The notes beneath the pieces were generated by a model, which ran no database searches, was not told where the DNA came from, and saw only the letters and a list, made by a program, of their open reading frames with translations. The position numbers and the translations under genes are program-made. 64,000 nucleotides of DNA. It comes from Plecoglossus altivelis. Lineage: Eukaryota; Chordata; Actinopteri; Osmeriformes; Plecoglossidae. Location: NCBI GenBank assembly GCA_036571765.1, contig BROE01000020.1, forward strand, positions 13,758,918 through 13,822,917, written 5' to 3'. Position 1 is the stretch's first letter; each line of letters starts with the position of its first letter. This document shows positions 62,739 to 64,000 of the stretch, in pieces.

Positions 62739-64000
62739 ATGGAGACGGCTGGTTCACCCCTGACCCCAGAGCTCTCGGACACAGCAGTCAATGACTCTCT
62801 CAATGTGTGGGCGCCCCTGCCCTCTGCTCCCAGCATGCAGCTGGGCACCCTCCCCAACGCCCAGACACGCTTTAAGGACCTCTCGGGGATCTTCTTCATG
62901 GTGACCCTCAACGTGCTCACCCTGCTCGCCAACACTGCCGTGCTCGTGGTGGTCATCAAAGCCCCTCACCTCAGGAAGTTTGCCTTCGTGTGCCACCTGT
63001 GTGCAGTGGACCTGCTGTGTGCCGTGCTTCTCATGCCCCTGGGAATCCTGTCCAGCTCCCCTTACTTTGCAGGAGTGGTGTTCACCGTACTGGAGTGTCA
63101 GGTGTATGTCTTCCTTAACGTCTTCCTCATTGCTGCCTCCATCTTCACCATCACGGCCATCAGCGTGGAGCGCTACTACTACATCGTCCACCCCATGCGC
63201 TATGAGGTAAAAATGACCTTGAAACTGGCAGCAGCTGTCATGGTCCTGGTTTGGGTGGCATCTGCTCTGCTGGGGCTGGCGACCATGTTCGGATGGCCGA
63301 ACTATGGCAGCCTGAGCTCCATCAGCGCTGCTCACTGCTCTCTACACTGGAGCCATAGCGGCCACCGGCAGGTGTTCTCCATCCTCTTCTGCGTAGCCTG
63401 CTTCTGCCTGCCCGCTGCAGTCATCTTCGCTGTCTACTGTAACGTGTACAAGGTAGCGCGGTTAGCGGCGCGCCAGCACGGACCGCTGCCCTCTTGGACT
63501 ACCAGTCACCCCAAACGGCGTTCGGACTCCATCAACAGCCAGACTACGATCATCACCACCCGCAACGCCCCCCGCAGAGCAGCCAGGGACAAGGCCTTCG
63601 GAGGGGGCAAGGCTGCCCTCACCCTGGTGGTGATCGTGGGCCAGTTCCTACTCTGCTGGCTGCCTTACTTCGCCTTTCACCTCCACCTCACGCTTAACGC
63701 CTCGTCCAGAATCCCTAGTGACCTGGAAGAGACTGTCACATGGCTGGCCTACTCGTCCTTCGCTGCCAACCCCTTCTTCTATGGTCTGCTCAACAGGCAG
63801 ATCAGGGAGGAGTTATGGAAGCTGAGGTGTTGCCCCACCGCCAGGCCTGTCCAGCTAGCAGTGTCCAGCCACGACGGCTCGGCACATGAGAACTTTCTGC
63901 AGTTCCTGCAGAGGACCAGCTGCACTGTGGAGACCCATGCCAGCTTTGCCATCCCTAGTCCCCGAAACACCCTGGACCAGACTGGGCAAACAGGCTTCAG
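62739..64000 (+). CDS. gpr62: Orphan class A GPCR of the GPR61/GPR62 group (3' end cut by window)
   Basis: Rhodopsin-family orphan receptor; mammalian GPR61 and GPR62 raise cAMP constitutively and are enriched in brain. Single open exon of 420 codons plus two bases, still open at the window edge; human GPR61 is about 451 aa, so only the tail end should be missing. Visible: sequon N18-D-S, TM1 about 51-73, Asp91 in TM2, Cys120 and Cys200 for the extracellular disulfide, VERYYYIVHPMRYEV (ERY in place of DRY, 144-146), Trp172 in TM4, CWLPY at 306-310 and NPFFY at 344-348. ENFLQFLQ in the tail matches GPR61. The ATG has A at -3 and G at +4, with an in-frame TGA just upstream. Synteny with rrp9/tex264/grm2 favours gpr62; much of the sequence looks GPR61-like, so the symbol is tentative. 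Confidence 0.9.
   Translation, partial: METAGSPLTPELSDTAVNDSLNVWAPLPSAPSMQLGTLPNAQTRFKDLSGIFFMVTLNVLTLLANTAVLVVVIKAPHLRKFAFVCHLCAVDLLCAVLLMPLGILSSSPYFAGVVFTVLECQVYVFLNVFLIAASIFTITAISVERYYYIVHPMRYEVKMTLKLAAAVMVLVWVASALLGLATMFGWPNYGSLSSISAAHCSLHWSHSGHRQVFSILFCVACFCLPAAVIFAVYCNVYKVARLAARQHGPLPSWTTSHPKRRSDSINSQTTIITTRNAPRRAARDKAFGGGKAALTLVVIVGQFLLCWLPYFAFHLHLTLNASSRIPSDLEETVTWLAYSSFAANPFFYGLLNRQIREELWKLRCCPTARPVQLAVSSHDGSAHENFLQFLQRTSCTVETHASFAIPSPRNTLDQTGQTGF

Overview
The window is nuclear DNA of a vertebrate, almost certainly a ray-finned (teleost) fish. All genes are split by GT-AG introns and translate to vertebrate-specific proteins. The gene set tex264 - grm2 - rrp9 - GPR61/62-type receptor matches the order I recall from human chromosome 3p21.2. 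Introns are fairly short and full of (CA)n/(GT)n and minisatellite repeats, as is common in fish. The species cannot be fixed from the sequence; frequent GCTAGCTAG-type strings would fit a salmoniform or related fish, but that is a weak guess.

Layout, left to right. 977-7589, minus strand: ethanolamine kinase (etnk1-like), nine coding exons, 360 aa. 7590-8599: a 1.0-kb head-to-head interval, probably a bidirectional promoter. 8600-32002, plus strand: tex264, the ER-phagy receptor, four coding exons over 23 kb, 319 aa, with two large repeat-laden introns. 32003-40852: 3' end of tex264, then an intergenic stretch that probably holds the grm2 promoter and untranslated 5' exon(s). 40853-52155, plus: grm2, metabotropic glutamate receptor 2, five coding exons, 900 aa. 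53447-56747, minus: rrp9 (U3-55K), fifteen coding exons, 478 aa, tail-to-tail with grm2. 56748-57981: second head-to-head interval, containing a perfect interferon-response-element match. 57982-59496, plus: a small coiled-coil plus BEN-domain protein, five coding exons, 264 aa, which I cannot assign to a named orthologue. 62739 to the right edge, plus: a rhodopsin-family orphan receptor of the GPR61/GPR62 group, intronless as far as visible and cut off by the window end.

Every splice junction given was checked for reading phase. Each of the five complete genes sums to a whole number of codons ending in a stop, so the models should be close to right. The genes do not form one pathway: lipid synthesis (etnk1), ER turnover (tex264), presynaptic glutamate signalling (grm2), ribosome biogenesis (rrp9), chromatin (BEN gene) and an orphan receptor. 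Two divergent pairs (etnk1/tex264, rrp9/BEN) may share promoters.

The most interesting lead is the rrp9/BEN interval. A triple-GAAA element matching the ISRE lies just before a good splice donor upstream of the BEN gene, which suggests an interferon-inducible BEN protein. Other leads are short upstream ORFs in the grm2 and receptor leaders, conservation of the TEX264 LIR in an otherwise diverged tail, minisatellites in tex264 introns, a foldback element near the BEN gene 3' end, and an unexplained minus-strand ORF ending in a CaaX box.
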